From: Acidobacteriota bacterium
Lineage (GTDB): Bacteria; Acidobacteriota; Vicinamibacteria; Vicinamibacterales; SCN-69-37
Direction of reading: 5' to 3'
Length of the DNA: 64,000 bases
Assembly: GCA_020853395.1 (NCBI GenBank)
Contig: JADYYY010000015.1
Span: 1-64,000 of the forward strand
Shown: one piece after another, positions 41,934-54,536 of the stretch
Numbering within the stretch: the stretch's first letter is position 1
How the letters are laid out: every line of letters begins with the position of its first letter
Notes under the pieces: model-generated
The model's database searches: none
Told to the model about the DNA's origin: nothing
The model's input: the letters and a program-made list of their open reading frames with translations, nothing else
Position numbers and translations under genes: made by a program

Positions 41934-42758
41934 TCACGGAGTGCCCGACGTCGACGTCGGCGTCGCCTCGTCGGCGAGCGGATCGCCGTCGCTGCCAGCC
42001 GTCCCGCCCGGCCTGAACTCGATCACCTTGAACGGCCGATCCGGCGTGAGCCGCTCGAGCAGCGGCAGCGACACGTTGTAGACCGGCGCGCCCGACGACG
42101 TGCGGCCCTCGGGATGGCCGCGATGGGCGTGCCCGTGAAACACGACCGACACGGGCAGCCGGTTCAGCGGATCCTCGAGACGGCTCGATCCGAGGAACGG
42201 ATAGAGTTCCTCCGGCTCGCCGGCGACCGTCGCGGCAATCGGCGCGTAGTGCAGCACGGCGACGCGATCGGCGGTCCGCAGCCGGGCGAGCGCGGTCTCC
42301 AGCTTCAGCGCCTCGTTCAGCGCCTCCTGCACGAACTGCTTGATGACTGGCTCGCCCCACGACCCCAGCGCGCGGCGGCCGAACCCGCCGCCGAACCCTT
42401 TCACGCCGGCGAAGCCCACGCCGTGGATCTCGCACGAGTCGCCGTCGAGGACGATGATGCCGGCGTCGCGCAGGATGTCGCGCACGGTCGACGGATCGCC
42501 AGACTCGAAGTCGTGGTTGCCGAGCACACAGACGATCGGGAGGCTGAGCTCTTGCGACAGCTCGCGCGCGAGCGCGCGCGCTTCGTCGGGCAGGCCATAG
42601 TCGGTGAGGTCTCCGCAGACGACCAGCACGTCGGCGGCTTCGGCGATGGCGGCGAGCGTGCGCTGCAAGCGGCTCGGTGAGTAGCGGCCGTAGTGCAGGT
42701 CGCCCGTGGCTGCTACTCGGACGACCGGCAATCGAGGTCTCGCGGGTGCCATCGTCAT
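41934..42758 (-). CDS. Calcineurin-like metallophosphoesterase
   Basis: A 274-residue protein with all metallophosphoesterase motifs in order: ATGDLHYG, VCGDLTD, LGNHDFESGD, a late VLHYAPIAAT and VVFHGHAHRG. The two-metal centre should be intact. A cap region (GFAGVKGFGGGFGRRALGSW) separates the last two blocks. The start at 42758 has GGAG 3 nt upstream; an in-frame ATG at 42782 is less likely. The gene is divergent from the nucleotidyltransferase. The natural phosphoester is unknown. Confidence 0.88.
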   Translation of the reverse strand: MTMAPARPRLPVVRVAATGDLHYGRYSPSRLQRTLAAIAEAADVLVVCGDLTDYGLPDEARALARELSQELSLPIVCVLGNHDFESGDPSTVRDILRDAGIIVLDGDSCEIHGVGFAGVKGFGGGFGRRALGSWGEPVIKQFVQEALNEALKLETALARLRTADRVAVLHYAPIAATVAGEPEELYPFLGSSRLEDPLNRLPVSVVFHGHAHRGHPEGRTSSGAPVYNVSLPLLERLTPDRPFKVIEFRPGGTAGSDGDPLADEATPTSTSGTP

Positions 42759-42828
42759 GCGCTCCGATGTAGCAAGACACATGCCCCGTCGACACGTCCG
42801 TGGTACGTGAATTGCGACGACCGGCGGG

Positions 42829-43620
42829 GTGAGTCATCCGGTGCCGTTCTACCGTGCTGTGTTGCGGACGCTGAAGGCCGAGGGCCTTCCGTTCCTCGTC
42901 GGCGGCACGTACGCGATGGCGCACCACACGCAGATCCATCGCGCGACGAAGGACCTGGATCTGATGGTCATGCGCGAGGACTGGCCGGCCGTGGCGCGCG
43001 CGCTCCGGCGCGCCGGCATCTACACGCGGCTGCCGTTCCCGCACTGGCTCGGCAAGGCCATCAGCGGCAGCGGCCTCGTCGACATCATCTTCAGCAGCGG
43101 CAACGGCCTCGTGCCGGTCGAACACGGATGGCTGGAGCGGGCCGTCGATGCGCGCGTGCTCGGATTTCGAGTGCTCGTGTGCCCGCCAGAGGAGCTGCTG
43201 TGGAGCAAAGCGTTCATCATGGAACGCGAGCGGTTCGACGGCGCCGACGTGCTGCATCTCGTGCTGCGCGCCGGCCGCTCCTTCGACTGGCCCCATCTCG
43301 TGCGCCGCTTCGCCGGGCACGAACGCGTGCTGCTCGCGCACCTGCTGCTCTTCGGTTACGTGTATCCCGGCGAAGCGGCGATCGTGCCCGCGTGGGTGCT
43401 GCGGCAACTGGCCGCCGCGCCGATCGAGACGGCGCCGCCCGGCCTTCGGCTGTGCCGGGGGACGCTGCTGTCGCGCGCGCAGTATCTCGTGGACGTCGAG
43501 CGCTGGGGGTTCATCGATCCGCGCGTCGAGCCGCTCGGGCGGATGAGCCGGCGCGAGCAGGCGATCTGGACGAACGCCATTCAGCAGCACTGGTCACGCC
43601 GCGCCCGGCCGGCCGTCTGA
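42829..43620 (+). CDS. Nucleotidyltransferase-like protein (stand-alone)
   Basis: A 263-residue protein. The core motif LVGGTYAMAHHTQIHRATKD followed by LDLMVM is the glycine/aspartate site of polymerase-beta-type transferases, and DIIFSSGNG contains a third acidic position. The C-terminal half (CPPEELLWSKAFIMERERFD, GADVLHLVLRAGRSFDWPHL) resembles AbiEii/AbiGii-like and related small transferases. It starts with GTG at 42829. No antitoxin-like gene accompanies it, unlike the pair inside the element at 9-10.6 kb. The acceptor is unknown. Confidence 0.75.
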   Translation: MSHPVPFYRAVLRTLKAEGLPFLVGGTYAMAHHTQIHRATKDLDLMVMREDWPAVARALRRAGIYTRLPFPHWLGKAISGSGLVDIIFSSGNGLVPVEHGWLERAVDARVLGFRVLVCPPEELLWSKAFIMERERFDGADVLHLVLRAGRSFDWPHLVRRFAGHERVLLAHLLLFGYVYPGEAAIVPAWVLRQLAAAPIETAPPGLRLCRGTLLSRAQYLVDVERWGFIDPRVEPLGRMSRREQAIWTNAIQQHWSRRARPAV

Positions 43621-43709
43621 TCGCGTCGACATCGGCGCGCGTCGTGGTCCGAGGTCCGATCGGCGCGCACGACATCGGCGTCGAGATCGCCGGCGCGTGA
43701 CGGCGCGCG

Positions 43710-44798
43710 TCAACGCGGCGTCGAGCGGCCGGCGGCCGCCTGCACGCTCACGAGCTCGCCGACGTTCTCCATCGTGAGCAGGCCGACGAGCGTGCCGTGC
43801 TGCAGCACCGGCATCGTGTGGCAATCGCAGCCTTGCAGCCGGGCCACCGCGACCTCGATCATCTCGGCGACGTCGGCCGCCGGCACCTCGCGCCGCATCA
43901 CCGCGCTCACCGGCGTGTCGCGCGGCAGCCGCTGGAGCGCCGCGAGCAGATCGGCGCGCGAGAGCATGCCGGCGACGCGGCCCTGCTCCACGACGGGAAA
44001 GTCGTGCTGCGCCCCCGACAGCAGGAGCGCCACCGCGTCGTCGAGCGAAGAGGAGGGCGCGAGCGTCCGGAAGTCGGTGATCATCGCGCGCGCGAGGGGC
44101 ATGCCGCCGAGCGCCGCGCGCATCTGCGTCAGGGCGGCCTCCTGCGACGCGCCAATCCAGACGAACAGCGCGATGAAGATCAGCATCGGATTGCCGAAGA
44201 GACCGAGCAGCCCGAAAACGAGGGCCATGCCCTGGCCGATCGACGCCGCCCGCTGCGTCGCGCGCGCGTAGTCGGTGCGGAGCGCGAGCACGGCCCGCAG
44301 GACCCGGCCGCCGTCCATCGGAAACGCCGGCAGCAGGTTGAAGACGGCGAGGAAGCCGTTGACGAGCATCAGGCGCTGGAGCAACGGGCCCTGTTCGGTG
44401 GGATCGCCGGGGAGAGGCGCGAGCGATCCGGTGGCGAACAGCACGACGAAGAGCGCGCCGGCGATGACGACGTTGACGGCCGGACCCGCCAGCGCGACCC
44501 ACAGCTCCTGCCGCGGGTCGTCGGGCATCCGTTCCAGCCGCGCCACGCCGCCGATCGGCAGCAGCGTGATGTCACGCGTCCTGATGCCGAAGCGGGCCGC
44601 CGTGAGCGCGTGCCCCAACTCGTGCAGCACGACGCAGCCGAACAGCGCGAGCACGAAGACCACGCCGGCGAGGGCCGACGCGGGACCGTCGCCCGCCTGC
44701 CAGTGGCCGAGCGCCACCCACAGGATCAGGATCAGAAACGTCGCGTGGACGTAGACCGCGATCCCTGCGACGGTGCCGATCCGCGCCGCCCATCTCAT
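43710..44798 (-). CDS. Site-2-type membrane metalloprotease with CBS domains
   Basis: A 362-residue protein. Transmembrane helices carry the zinc site VVLHELGHALTA and the second motif FNLLPAFPMDGGRVLRA. A further helix holds LWVALAGPAVNVVIAG. Two CBS domains follow (residues about 240-355: AMITDFRTLAPSSSLDDAVA, DFPVVEQGRVAGMLSRADLL, and ARLQGCDCHTMPVLQHGTLV). Such M50 proteases cleave membrane-bound regulators in regulated proteolysis; CBS domains may sense adenine nucleotides. The substrate is unknown. Confidence 0.9.
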   Translation of the reverse strand: MRWAARIGTVAGIAVYVHATFLILILWVALGHWQAGDGPASALAGVVFVLALFGCVVLHELGHALTAARFGIRTRDITLLPIGGVARLERMPDDPRQELWVALAGPAVNVVIAGALFVVLFATGSLAPLPGDPTEQGPLLQRLMLVNGFLAVFNLLPAFPMDGGRVLRAVLALRTDYARATQRAASIGQGMALVFGLLGLFGNPMLIFIALFVWIGASQEAALTQMRAALGGMPLARAMITDFRTLAPSSSLDDAVALLLSGAQHDFPVVEQGRVAGMLSRADLLAALQRLPRDTPVSAVMRREVPAADVAEMIEVAVARLQGCDCHTMPVLQHGTLVGLLTMENVGELVSVQAAAGRSTPR

Positions 44799-44918
44799 GC
44801 GAGCTCATCCCATCATAGCGGCCTTCGCGCGCCGGCCGGCGTCGGGCGCGAGGCCTCGATCGCGCGGCGCACGGCGGCCGCTGGATCCTGCCGCGAGCCC
44901 GGCGCATACTGATCGGCC

Positions 44919-45539
44919 ATGGACCGCGAGATGTACTACTACGAGCCCTCGTCGGGACACGGGCTCGCGCACGATCCGCTCAACTCGATCGTGGCGCCGC
45001 GGCCGATCGGCTGGATCTCCTCGCGCGGCGCCGACGGCAACGTCAATCTCGCGCCGTACAGCTTCTTCAACCTGTTCAACTACGACCCGCCGATCATCGG
45101 CTTCTCGAGCAACGGCCTCAAGCACACGGTCAGCAACGTCCGCGAAACCGGCGAGTTCTGCTGGAACATGGTCACGCGGGCGCTGGCCGAGGCGATGAAC
45201 GCGACGTCGGCGAGCGTGCCGGCTGGCGTGAGCGAGTTCGACGTCGCGGGCCTCACGCCCAAGGCGTCGCGCCGGATCGACGTGCCCTGGGTCGCGGAAA
45301 GCCCCGTCGTGTTCGAGTGCCGCCGGACGCAGATCGTGCAACTGCACACGGCGGCCGACGTGCCGATCGGCACCTGGCTCGTGATGGGCGAGGTGGTCGG
45401 CGTGCACATCGCCCGCGATCTGCTGGCGGACGGCGTCTACGACACCGTTGCGGCCGGCCCGATCGCCCGCGGCGGCGGCCGCGGCGACTACTTCGCCGTC
45501 AGCGAAGACGTGCGCTTCAGGATGTCTCGGCCGCGCTGA
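44919..45539 (+). CDS. Flavin reductase family protein (FMN-binding)
   Basis: A 206-residue protein of the flavin reductase-like, FMN-binding fold. Characteristic are SIVAPRPIGWISSRGADGNV, NLAPYSFFNLFNYDPPIIGF, TVSNVRETGEFCWNMVTRAL and VVFECRRTQIVQLHTAADVP, with GTWLVMGEVVGVHI as a core strand. It probably binds FMN and acts as a reductase or oxygenase partner. No monooxygenase gene is adjacent. Start ATG at 44919 follows the divergent protease gene. Confidence 0.88.
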   Translation: MDREMYYYEPSSGHGLAHDPLNSIVAPRPIGWISSRGADGNVNLAPYSFFNLFNYDPPIIGFSSNGLKHTVSNVRETGEFCWNMVTRALAEAMNATSASVPAGVSEFDVAGLTPKASRRIDVPWVAESPVVFECRRTQIVQLHTAADVPIGTWLVMGEVVGVHIARDLLADGVYDTVAAGPIARGGGRGDYFAVSEDVRFRMSRPR

Positions 45540-45610
45540 GCTGCGGTAGGCGTGCGGCACTCGCGACCGTCCCGGCGGCGGCGCGCCGCACGCTCGGCGC
45601 GCGGCGGCCG

Positions 45611-46240
45611 CTACGACACGAGCGCGCCGCGCCACTCCTCGACGATCTGATCGGCCGTTCGCATCTGGCGTGCAGCGTCGTTCGCATACCAGGCGGCGAA
45701 GTACTCGAGCCCCTGGCGATGCGCCTCGTCGGTGAACGCGTCGAGCGCGTCGGTGATCCACACGAGGTCGTAGCCCCGCTGGAACGCGTCGCCCGACGTG
45801 TGACGCGCGCAGCAGTCCGTGTGCAGACCGGTGATGTAGAGACGTTCGATGCCTCGTGCGCGCAGCTCGGCGTCGATCGCCGAGCTGACGAAGGGGCTGT
45901 AGGTCTGCTTCTCGATCACGAGGTCGCCGGGACGGGGCGCGAGCGCCGGCACGATCTGCGCGTTCCACGTGCCCTTCATCGCGTGCGGCGGCCATTTCGC
46001 CAGCTCGCTGTCGCCTTCGCGATGCGCATCCGTCGCGTACACGACCAGGACGCCGGCCTGCCGTGCCGCCTCGACGAGACGCGCGAGTCTCGGGACGATC
46101 GCCTGCGCCCGCGCCTGGTACGCCGGGCCGCCGGCATCGGCGATCACGCCGCCGGAAAACACGAAATCATTGGCCAGATCGATGACGAGCAACGCGCTCT
46201 TCGCTGAATGCCGGGTGCTGGACGACACATCGCCTCCCAT
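45611..46240 (-). CDS. Isochorismatase-family cysteine hydrolase
   Basis: A 209-residue protein. The triad residues are in LLVIDLANDFV (Asp), VIEKQTYSPF (Lys) and LHTDCCARHTSGDAFQRGYD (Cys). The open frame continues upstream to 47296 as a shadow of the other strand; I took the ATG at 46240 since MGGDVSSSTRHSAKSALLVI leads directly into the domain. Family members hydrolyse nicotinamide, isochorismate, peroxyureidoacrylate or similar amides. The substrate cannot be told from sequence. Confidence 0.87.
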   Translation of the reverse strand: MGGDVSSSTRHSAKSALLVIDLANDFVFSGGVIADAGGPAYQARAQAIVPRLARLVEAARQAGVLVVYATDAHREGDSELAKWPPHAMKGTWNAQIVPALAPRPGDLVIEKQTYSPFVSSAIDAELRARGIERLYITGLHTDCCARHTSGDAFQRGYDLVWITDALDAFTDEAHRQGLEYFAAWYANDAARQMRTADQIVEEWRGALVS

Positions 46241-46618
46241 TGGTGAAGACCCGCCGTGCGAGGGGCCGTTTGGGCAACGCCTTGGACGCCGAGTCTGACG
46301 TCCGCTCTCGCCGGGCGCGGATGACCGCATGCCGCGGGCACGATGCGCGCCCCGCGGCGGTGACACGTCCATGGTAAGCGATCGGCGGGCCGCGCAGATC
46401 AGTCGAGCGCACGAGTCGTCGACGAGGGCGCGCGGCTGCCGATGACCGCGGGCGAGCGTGCAGCCACCGGCCCCGCATTCGCCGATACCCTGGAGCGGAT
46501 TCCACGTCATGACCGATACTGAGCTGCGTTTCCGGAATCGCCAGGGCCGGCGTTCGACGAGCGAGCCGTCGGCCCAGTGCAGCAGGTCCAAGCGATCGCG
46601 CGGGATGGGCGGGATGGA
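46241..46618. other. No supported gene
   Basis: Between the divergent hydrolase and phosphodiesterase genes there are 378 nt with no recognisable protein or RNA. It should contain both promoters, but I see no strong -35/-10 pair or palindrome. Confidence 0.4.
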
Positions 46619-47443
46619 ATGATGAGGTGCCGCATGCTGACGCTCTGTCTGTCGTGGCTCGCCATCGTCGCCCCGGCCGCTGTTGGCCAGTCGATGGGCC
46701 GGCCGGATGCGCCGCTGCCGCGCGCGCACGCGCACAACGACTACGAGCACGCGCGGCCGCTCTTCGACGCGCTCGCGCACGGCTTCGCGAGCGTCGAGGC
46801 CGACGTGTGGCTCGTCGGCGGCCGGCTGCTCGTCGCGCACGACCGAGAGGCCGTACGTGTCGACCGCACGCTCGAATCGCTGTATCTCGATCCGCTTCGC
46901 GAGCGCGTCGCGGCGCCGGGCGGCCGTCTCGGCGGCGCCGGTGCTCCGTTCCTGCTGTGGATCGACGTGAAATCCGAGGCGGAGCCGACCTACGCCGCAC
47001 TGCGCGACGTGCTCGCGCGGTACGACGGCATGCTGACGACGTTTCGGACCGATGGCGTCACCGAGGGCGCCGTCACGGTCGTCATCTCGGGCAACCGCGC
47101 GCGCGAGACTCTCTCCGGCGAGACGCTGCGCTTCGCGGCGATCGACGGCCGCCTCGCGGACCTCGAGACGTCGCCGCCGGCATCCCTCGTGCCGGTGATC
47201 AGCGACAACTGGCAGAACGTCTTCGCCTGGCGCGGGGCCGGCGTGATGCCGGACGACGAGCGCGAGAAGCTGCGCGCCATCGTCGCGCGGGCGCACGGTC
47301 AGGGCCGGAAGATCCGGTTCTGGGCCATCCCAGACACGCCGGCAGGCTGGCAGGTCTGCCTGGATGCCGGCGTCGATCTCATCAACACGGACGATCTGCC
47401 GGGGTTGCAGGCGTTCCTGATGAGGCCGGCGTCGAACGACTAG
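46619..47443 (+). CDS. Secreted glycerophosphodiesterase/PI-PLC-like protein
   Basis: A 274-residue protein. A signal peptide (MLTLCLSWLAIVAPAAVGQS) is followed by PRAHAHNDYEHARPLFDALA, a His/Asp start typical of a phosphodiesterase TIM barrel, and FASVEADVWLVGGRLLVAHD with the metal-binding Glu-Asp and His-Asp. FLLWIDVKSEAEPTYAAL contains the next acidic site. The end of the barrel is RFWAIPDTPAGWQVCLDAGV, followed by INTDDLPGL. It is annotated in related proteins as phosphatidylinositol-specific phospholipase C or glycerophosphodiester phosphodiesterase family. Substrate unknown. Confidence 0.85.
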   Translation: MMRCRMLTLCLSWLAIVAPAAVGQSMGRPDAPLPRAHAHNDYEHARPLFDALAHGFASVEADVWLVGGRLLVAHDREAVRVDRTLESLYLDPLRERVAAPGGRLGGAGAPFLLWIDVKSEAEPTYAALRDVLARYDGMLTTFRTDGVTEGAVTVVISGNRARETLSGETLRFAAIDGRLADLETSPPASLVPVISDNWQNVFAWRGAGVMPDDEREKLRAIVARAHGQGRKIRFWAIPDTPAGWQVCLDAGVDLINTDDLPGLQAFLMRPASND

Positions 47444-47472
47444 ACGCTTTGACAGGTGCAGGTACGGAGCGC

Positions 47473-47874
47473 ATGCTAGGGGAGATGGCTGTCGTCCGAC
47501 GCCTCGCCGTGCTCGCGGTGCTGCTGGTCTTCACGACAGGCCATGCCGGGCTCTGTGGCGTGGCGGCGTCGTTCGCACGACAGACCACGACGACGGCGGC
47601 CGCGTCCACTTGCCCTCTCCATCGGCCCGAGCCATCGAGGCCGTCGATCGCAGCGGGTGGAGACACCGCGGCGATGAGTTGCTGCGCGCCCGCTGAGCGC
47701 CGCGAAGACACGCACGCGGCGCCGCCCGTCACGACGGCGATGTCGGGCGAGCCGGCCGATTACCGGGTCGGCCTCGTGCTGCCCCTTCCGCCGCCCGACA
47801 TCGTCCGGGCGCCGGATGATGCGCCGCCGAAAGCCGTCGCGACCTACCTGCTCCTCTCCGTCTTCCTCGTCTAG
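47473..47874 (+). CDS. Small secreted Cys-containing protein before the copper pump
   Basis: A 133-residue protein. A signal-type helix (VVRRLAVLAVLLVFTTGHAG) is followed by a low-complexity stretch with scattered cysteines (TCPLHRPEPS, MSCCAPAERRED), then a proline-rich part and a C-terminal hydrophobic segment (AVATYLLLSVFLV). The CC pair and the location 85 nt upstream of the Cus-like operon suggest a periplasmic copper or silver contact; this is inference. I do not recognise a family. An internal ATG at 47485 is an alternative start. Confidence 0.6.
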   Translation: MLGEMAVVRRLAVLAVLLVFTTGHAGLCGVAASFARQTTTTAAASTCPLHRPEPSRPSIAAGGDTAAMSCCAPAERREDTHAAPPVTTAMSGEPADYRVGLVLPLPPPDIVRAPDDAPPKAVATYLLLSVFLV

Positions 47875-47959
47875 TCACGATCGTCGCGTCTCTCTTGCCC
47901 GGCTTCGCCCGGGCGTGGACGGGCGCGCGCGTGCGCGCGCCTTGGCGCGGTCGTGACCC

Positions 47960-51537
<3,578 letters not shown>

Positions 51538-51541
<4 letters not shown>

Positions 51542-52860
51542 GCGCGCGCTGGATCGCCGCGATGGCCGGCGCCGTCGTGCTCTCTGCGGCCGCGCCGGCG
51601 GCGCAGGCGCCGCACGTGACGCCGTCGGCACTGCGGTATGTCGATCCGGTCGACGGCCTGTCGCTCGAACAGGCGATTGCCGACGCTCGCGCGCGCGAGC
51701 CGGGGCTGCAGGCCGCGCGGACGGTCGTCGACGTGGCCCGCGGGCAGCGCGCTCAGGCGCGATTGCGGCCGAACCCGTCGGTGTCGTTCGAGCAGCGGAC
51801 CGAGCCCGCCGGCCGCGATCGGCAGACGACCGGGAGCGTGGAGTGGCCGCTCGATCTGTTCCGGCGTGCCGGCCGGGCGCGCGTTGCCGACGAGCAAGTC
51901 CGCGGCGCGGCGCTGGAGGTGGCGAACCGCGAGCGGCTGTTCGCGGCCGACGTCCGCGCGCGGTACGGCGAGGTGCTCGCCGCGGTCCGCGAGCTGGGCA
52001 TTCTCGACGATCTCGTCGCCACGACCGCGCGGCAGCTCGAGCTGCTGCGCGCGCGCGTGGAGGAAGGCGCGTCGCCACCGCTCGACCGCGACCTCGTCGA
52101 ACTGGAGCTCAGACGTCTCGAGTCCGACCGGGCGATCCAGGTCGGCCGCGCGGATCTCGCGATGATCGAGCTCAAGCGGATGCTCGGTCTCCTACCGGAC
52201 GCCGCGGTGAAGCTGCGCGAGCAGTTGGAGGACGCCGTCGGCGGCGGGCCCGCCGTCGCCGCAGGCGTCGACGACGCGCGGGCCGGCGTTGACCGTGCCG
52301 ATGTTCAGGAGGCACGGGCACGCGTCGGCCTCGCCGATGCGCGCATCGACGTGCTGCGGCGCGAAGCGCGCATCGACGCCCGCCTGTTCGCCAGCTACAT
52401 GCGGATGGACGCCGGGTTCCCTCAGCGGGGATTCACGGCCGACGATCGGCTGGAGCCGATTCGGGGCGTCTTCCACTACGTCGCGTTCGGTGCGGCCGTC
52501 ACCGTGCCGATCCTCGATCGGAATCAGGGTGCGGTCGCGGCCGCTCGCGCCGCGAGGAACGGGGCCGCGGCCGACTACGAGGCCGCACGCCTGACGGCTG
52601 CCGCCGAGATCGCCGCGGCGCGCGCCCAGGCGGCGCAGGCCGATGCCGCCGTCGCGCTCTTCCGCGATCGCGCCAGCGCGCTGGCCCGGCAGACGCTGTC
52701 GGTCGTCACGCAGAGCTATGCGCTCGGCCGGATGACGGTGTTCGACGTTCTGGCGGAGCAGCGACGGTTCCTCGACGTCGAGCGCGCCTACACCGCGGCG
52801 TTGCGCGCGGCGTTCGAGGCGCGAACGGCGCTGATGCGCGCCGTGGGAGGGGCGCGATGA
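51538..52860 (+). CDS. CusC-like outer membrane efflux factor
   Basis: A 440-residue TolC-family protein. A signal peptide ([18 protein letters not shown]) leads into the first helical repeat ([40 protein letters not shown]) and a beta segment ([12 protein letters not shown]). A second repeat follows ([60 protein letters not shown]). Long coiled-coil helices end in [20 protein letters not shown]. It forms the outer duct for the CusA-like pump. It overlaps both neighbours by 4 nt. The gene order pump, duct, adaptor differs from the E. coli CBA order. Confidence 0.9.
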
Positions 52861-54515
52861 ACGGCGAGCGGCGCGTGAGCCTGCATCCTGTGGTGGCGGC
52901 CGGCGCCGCCGCGGCGCTTCTGCTGGTGGGAGCTGTCGGCGCCTACCTCCTTCTGATCGGCCGGCACGAGGTGCCGGTGGCTCCGCCGGTCACGGTCGGG
53001 CCGTCCGCGAGCACCGCGCCGACGTCGGTGCCGGCGCCTGCTCCGTCAGCGTCGACATCCGAGCCGCGGGGCGCGTCGCCCGCGTCGACGCCTGCCGAGG
53101 AGCAACGGCTTCCGGACGTGGTCGTGCCGTTGTCTCCGGAGGCGGCGGCCCGCGCGGGCATCACGACGACGCGCGCATCCGTGCGGCGCGCGTCGAGCGC
53201 CATCAGGATCCCGGGCGTCGTCGAAGCCAACGCGTACCGGCAGGTGGCCGTGACGCCGCTCGTCGCAGGCCGGGTCACGTCCGTCGCCGTCGATCTCGGC
53301 GATCGCGTGCGGCGCGGGCAGACGATGGCGGACGTCTACAGCCCCGAGCTCGCCGAGGCGCAGACGCGGTATGTCTCGGCGAAGGCCGAGCTGGAGGCGC
53401 ACGATCGCGCGCTGCAGCGCACGGAGCGTCTCGTCGCGATCGGCGCCGCCAGCCGGCAGGAGCTCGAGCGCATCCATGCCGAGCACACGGCTCAGACCGC
53501 CACCGTGCAGACCGCGCGCACGAAGCTCGCGCTGCTCGGCATGTCCGAGCCGGCGCTCGATGCGTTGGCGCCGGGCAGGCCCGTGGACGCCACGACCACC
53601 GTGCCGGCGCCCATCGACGGCATCGTCACCGAACGCGTCGCGAATCCCGGGCTCAACGTGGACCCGTCGATGAAGCTGTTCACCGTCGTGGATCTGTCCA
53701 CGGTGTGGGTGATGGCGGATCTCTACGAGCGCGACTTCGCGCACGTCCGCATCGGCAGCGCCGCGACGGTGACGACGAACGCGTATCCGGGTCGGTCGCT
53801 GCACGGGCGGGTCGGCTACATCGATCCGCAAGTGAATCGCGAAACGCGAACGGCCAGGTTGCGGATCGAGGTGCCGAATCCCCGCGGCGAGCTGCGGCTC
53901 GGCATGTATGCCGACGTGGTCGTCGGCACGAGCGAGCCGCGGGACGTGGTCGTCGTGCCGCGCGGCGCGGTGCAGCACATCGGGGGCCGCACGGTCGTGT
54001 ACCTGGCGAACGCGTCCGCGCCCGGCCGGTTCGTCGAACGTGACGTCTCGATCGGTCGAGTCGGGGCGGACGAGATCGAAATCGAAGCCGGCGTGCAACG
54101 TACGGACGTCGTCGTGAGCGGCGGGAGCTTCTTTCTCCGCGCGGAACGGGAGCGGCTGGGGCTCGGGCCGGCCGCGCCGTCCGCCTCGCCGGGATCGTCG
54201 TCGGCCCGGCCCGCGACGGATGCCGGCGGGCCCGGCGCCGCCGCGGGACCGTCCGTGCAGGAAGCCACCGTGCGAATCGTGCCGGACGGCTTCAGCCCCG
54301 CGCGTCTCACGCTGCGTGCCGGGCTGCCGGCGCGCCTCACGTTCATCCGGACGACGGATCAGACCTGCGCCACGGCCGTGGTGTTTCCCTCGCTTGCGAT
54401 TCGGCGGGAGTTGCCGCTCAACCAGCCGGTCGCGATCGAGATCACGCCGTCCGCGGGCGAGCTGTCGTTCGCCTGCGGGATGGACATGCTCAAAGGAACG
54501 ATCGTCGTGCGATGA
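52857..54515 (+). CDS. CusB-like adaptor fused to a cupredoxin-like domain
   Basis: A 552-residue adaptor. An N-terminal membrane helix (AAGAAAALLLVGAVGAYLLL) is followed by an Ala/Ser/Pro-rich linker and the standard modules: barrel-sandwich (VTPLVAGRVTSVAVDLGDRV), hairpin with ELEAHDRALQRTERLVAIGA, beta-barrel (VMADLYERDFAHVRIGSAAT) and membrane-proximal part. After a Gly/Ser/Pro linker, residues about 465-552 form a cupredoxin-like domain (TVRIVPDGFSPARLTLRAG, TFIRTTDQTCATAVVFPSLA, ELSFACGMDMLKGTIVVR) with Cys and Met residues that could bind copper. A metal-binding domain on the adaptor could deliver Cu(I) to the pump; this is inference. Confidence 0.88.
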   Translation: MNGERRVSLHPVVAAGAAAALLLVGAVGAYLLLIGRHEVPVAPPVTVGPSASTAPTSVPAPAPSASTSEPRGASPASTPAEEQRLPDVVVPLSPEAAARAGITTTRASVRRASSAIRIPGVVEANAYRQVAVTPLVAGRVTSVAVDLGDRVRRGQTMADVYSPELAEAQTRYVSAKAELEAHDRALQRTERLVAIGAASRQELERIHAEHTAQTATVQTARTKLALLGMSEPALDALAPGRPVDATTTVPAPIDGIVTERVANPGLNVDPSMKLFTVVDLSTVWVMADLYERDFAHVRIGSAATVTTNAYPGRSLHGRVGYIDPQVNRETRTARLRIEVPNPRGELRLGMYADVVVGTSEPRDVVVVPRGAVQHIGGRTVVYLANASAPGRFVERDVSIGRVGADEIEIEAGVQRTDVVVSGGSFFLRAERERLGLGPAAPSASPGSSSARPATDAGGPGAAAGPSVQEATVRIVPDGFSPARLTLRAGLPARLTFIRTTDQTCATAVVFPSLAIRRELPLNQPVAIEITPSAGELSFACGMDMLKGTIVVR

Positions 54516-54536
54516 CGGGCGGCGTGCGCCGCTGGC

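Noticed and set aside
43621-43709. Short plus-strand frame after the nucleotidyltransferase (VVVRGPIGAHDIGVEIAGA)
   Set aside because: Too short to support and without a start codon of its own.
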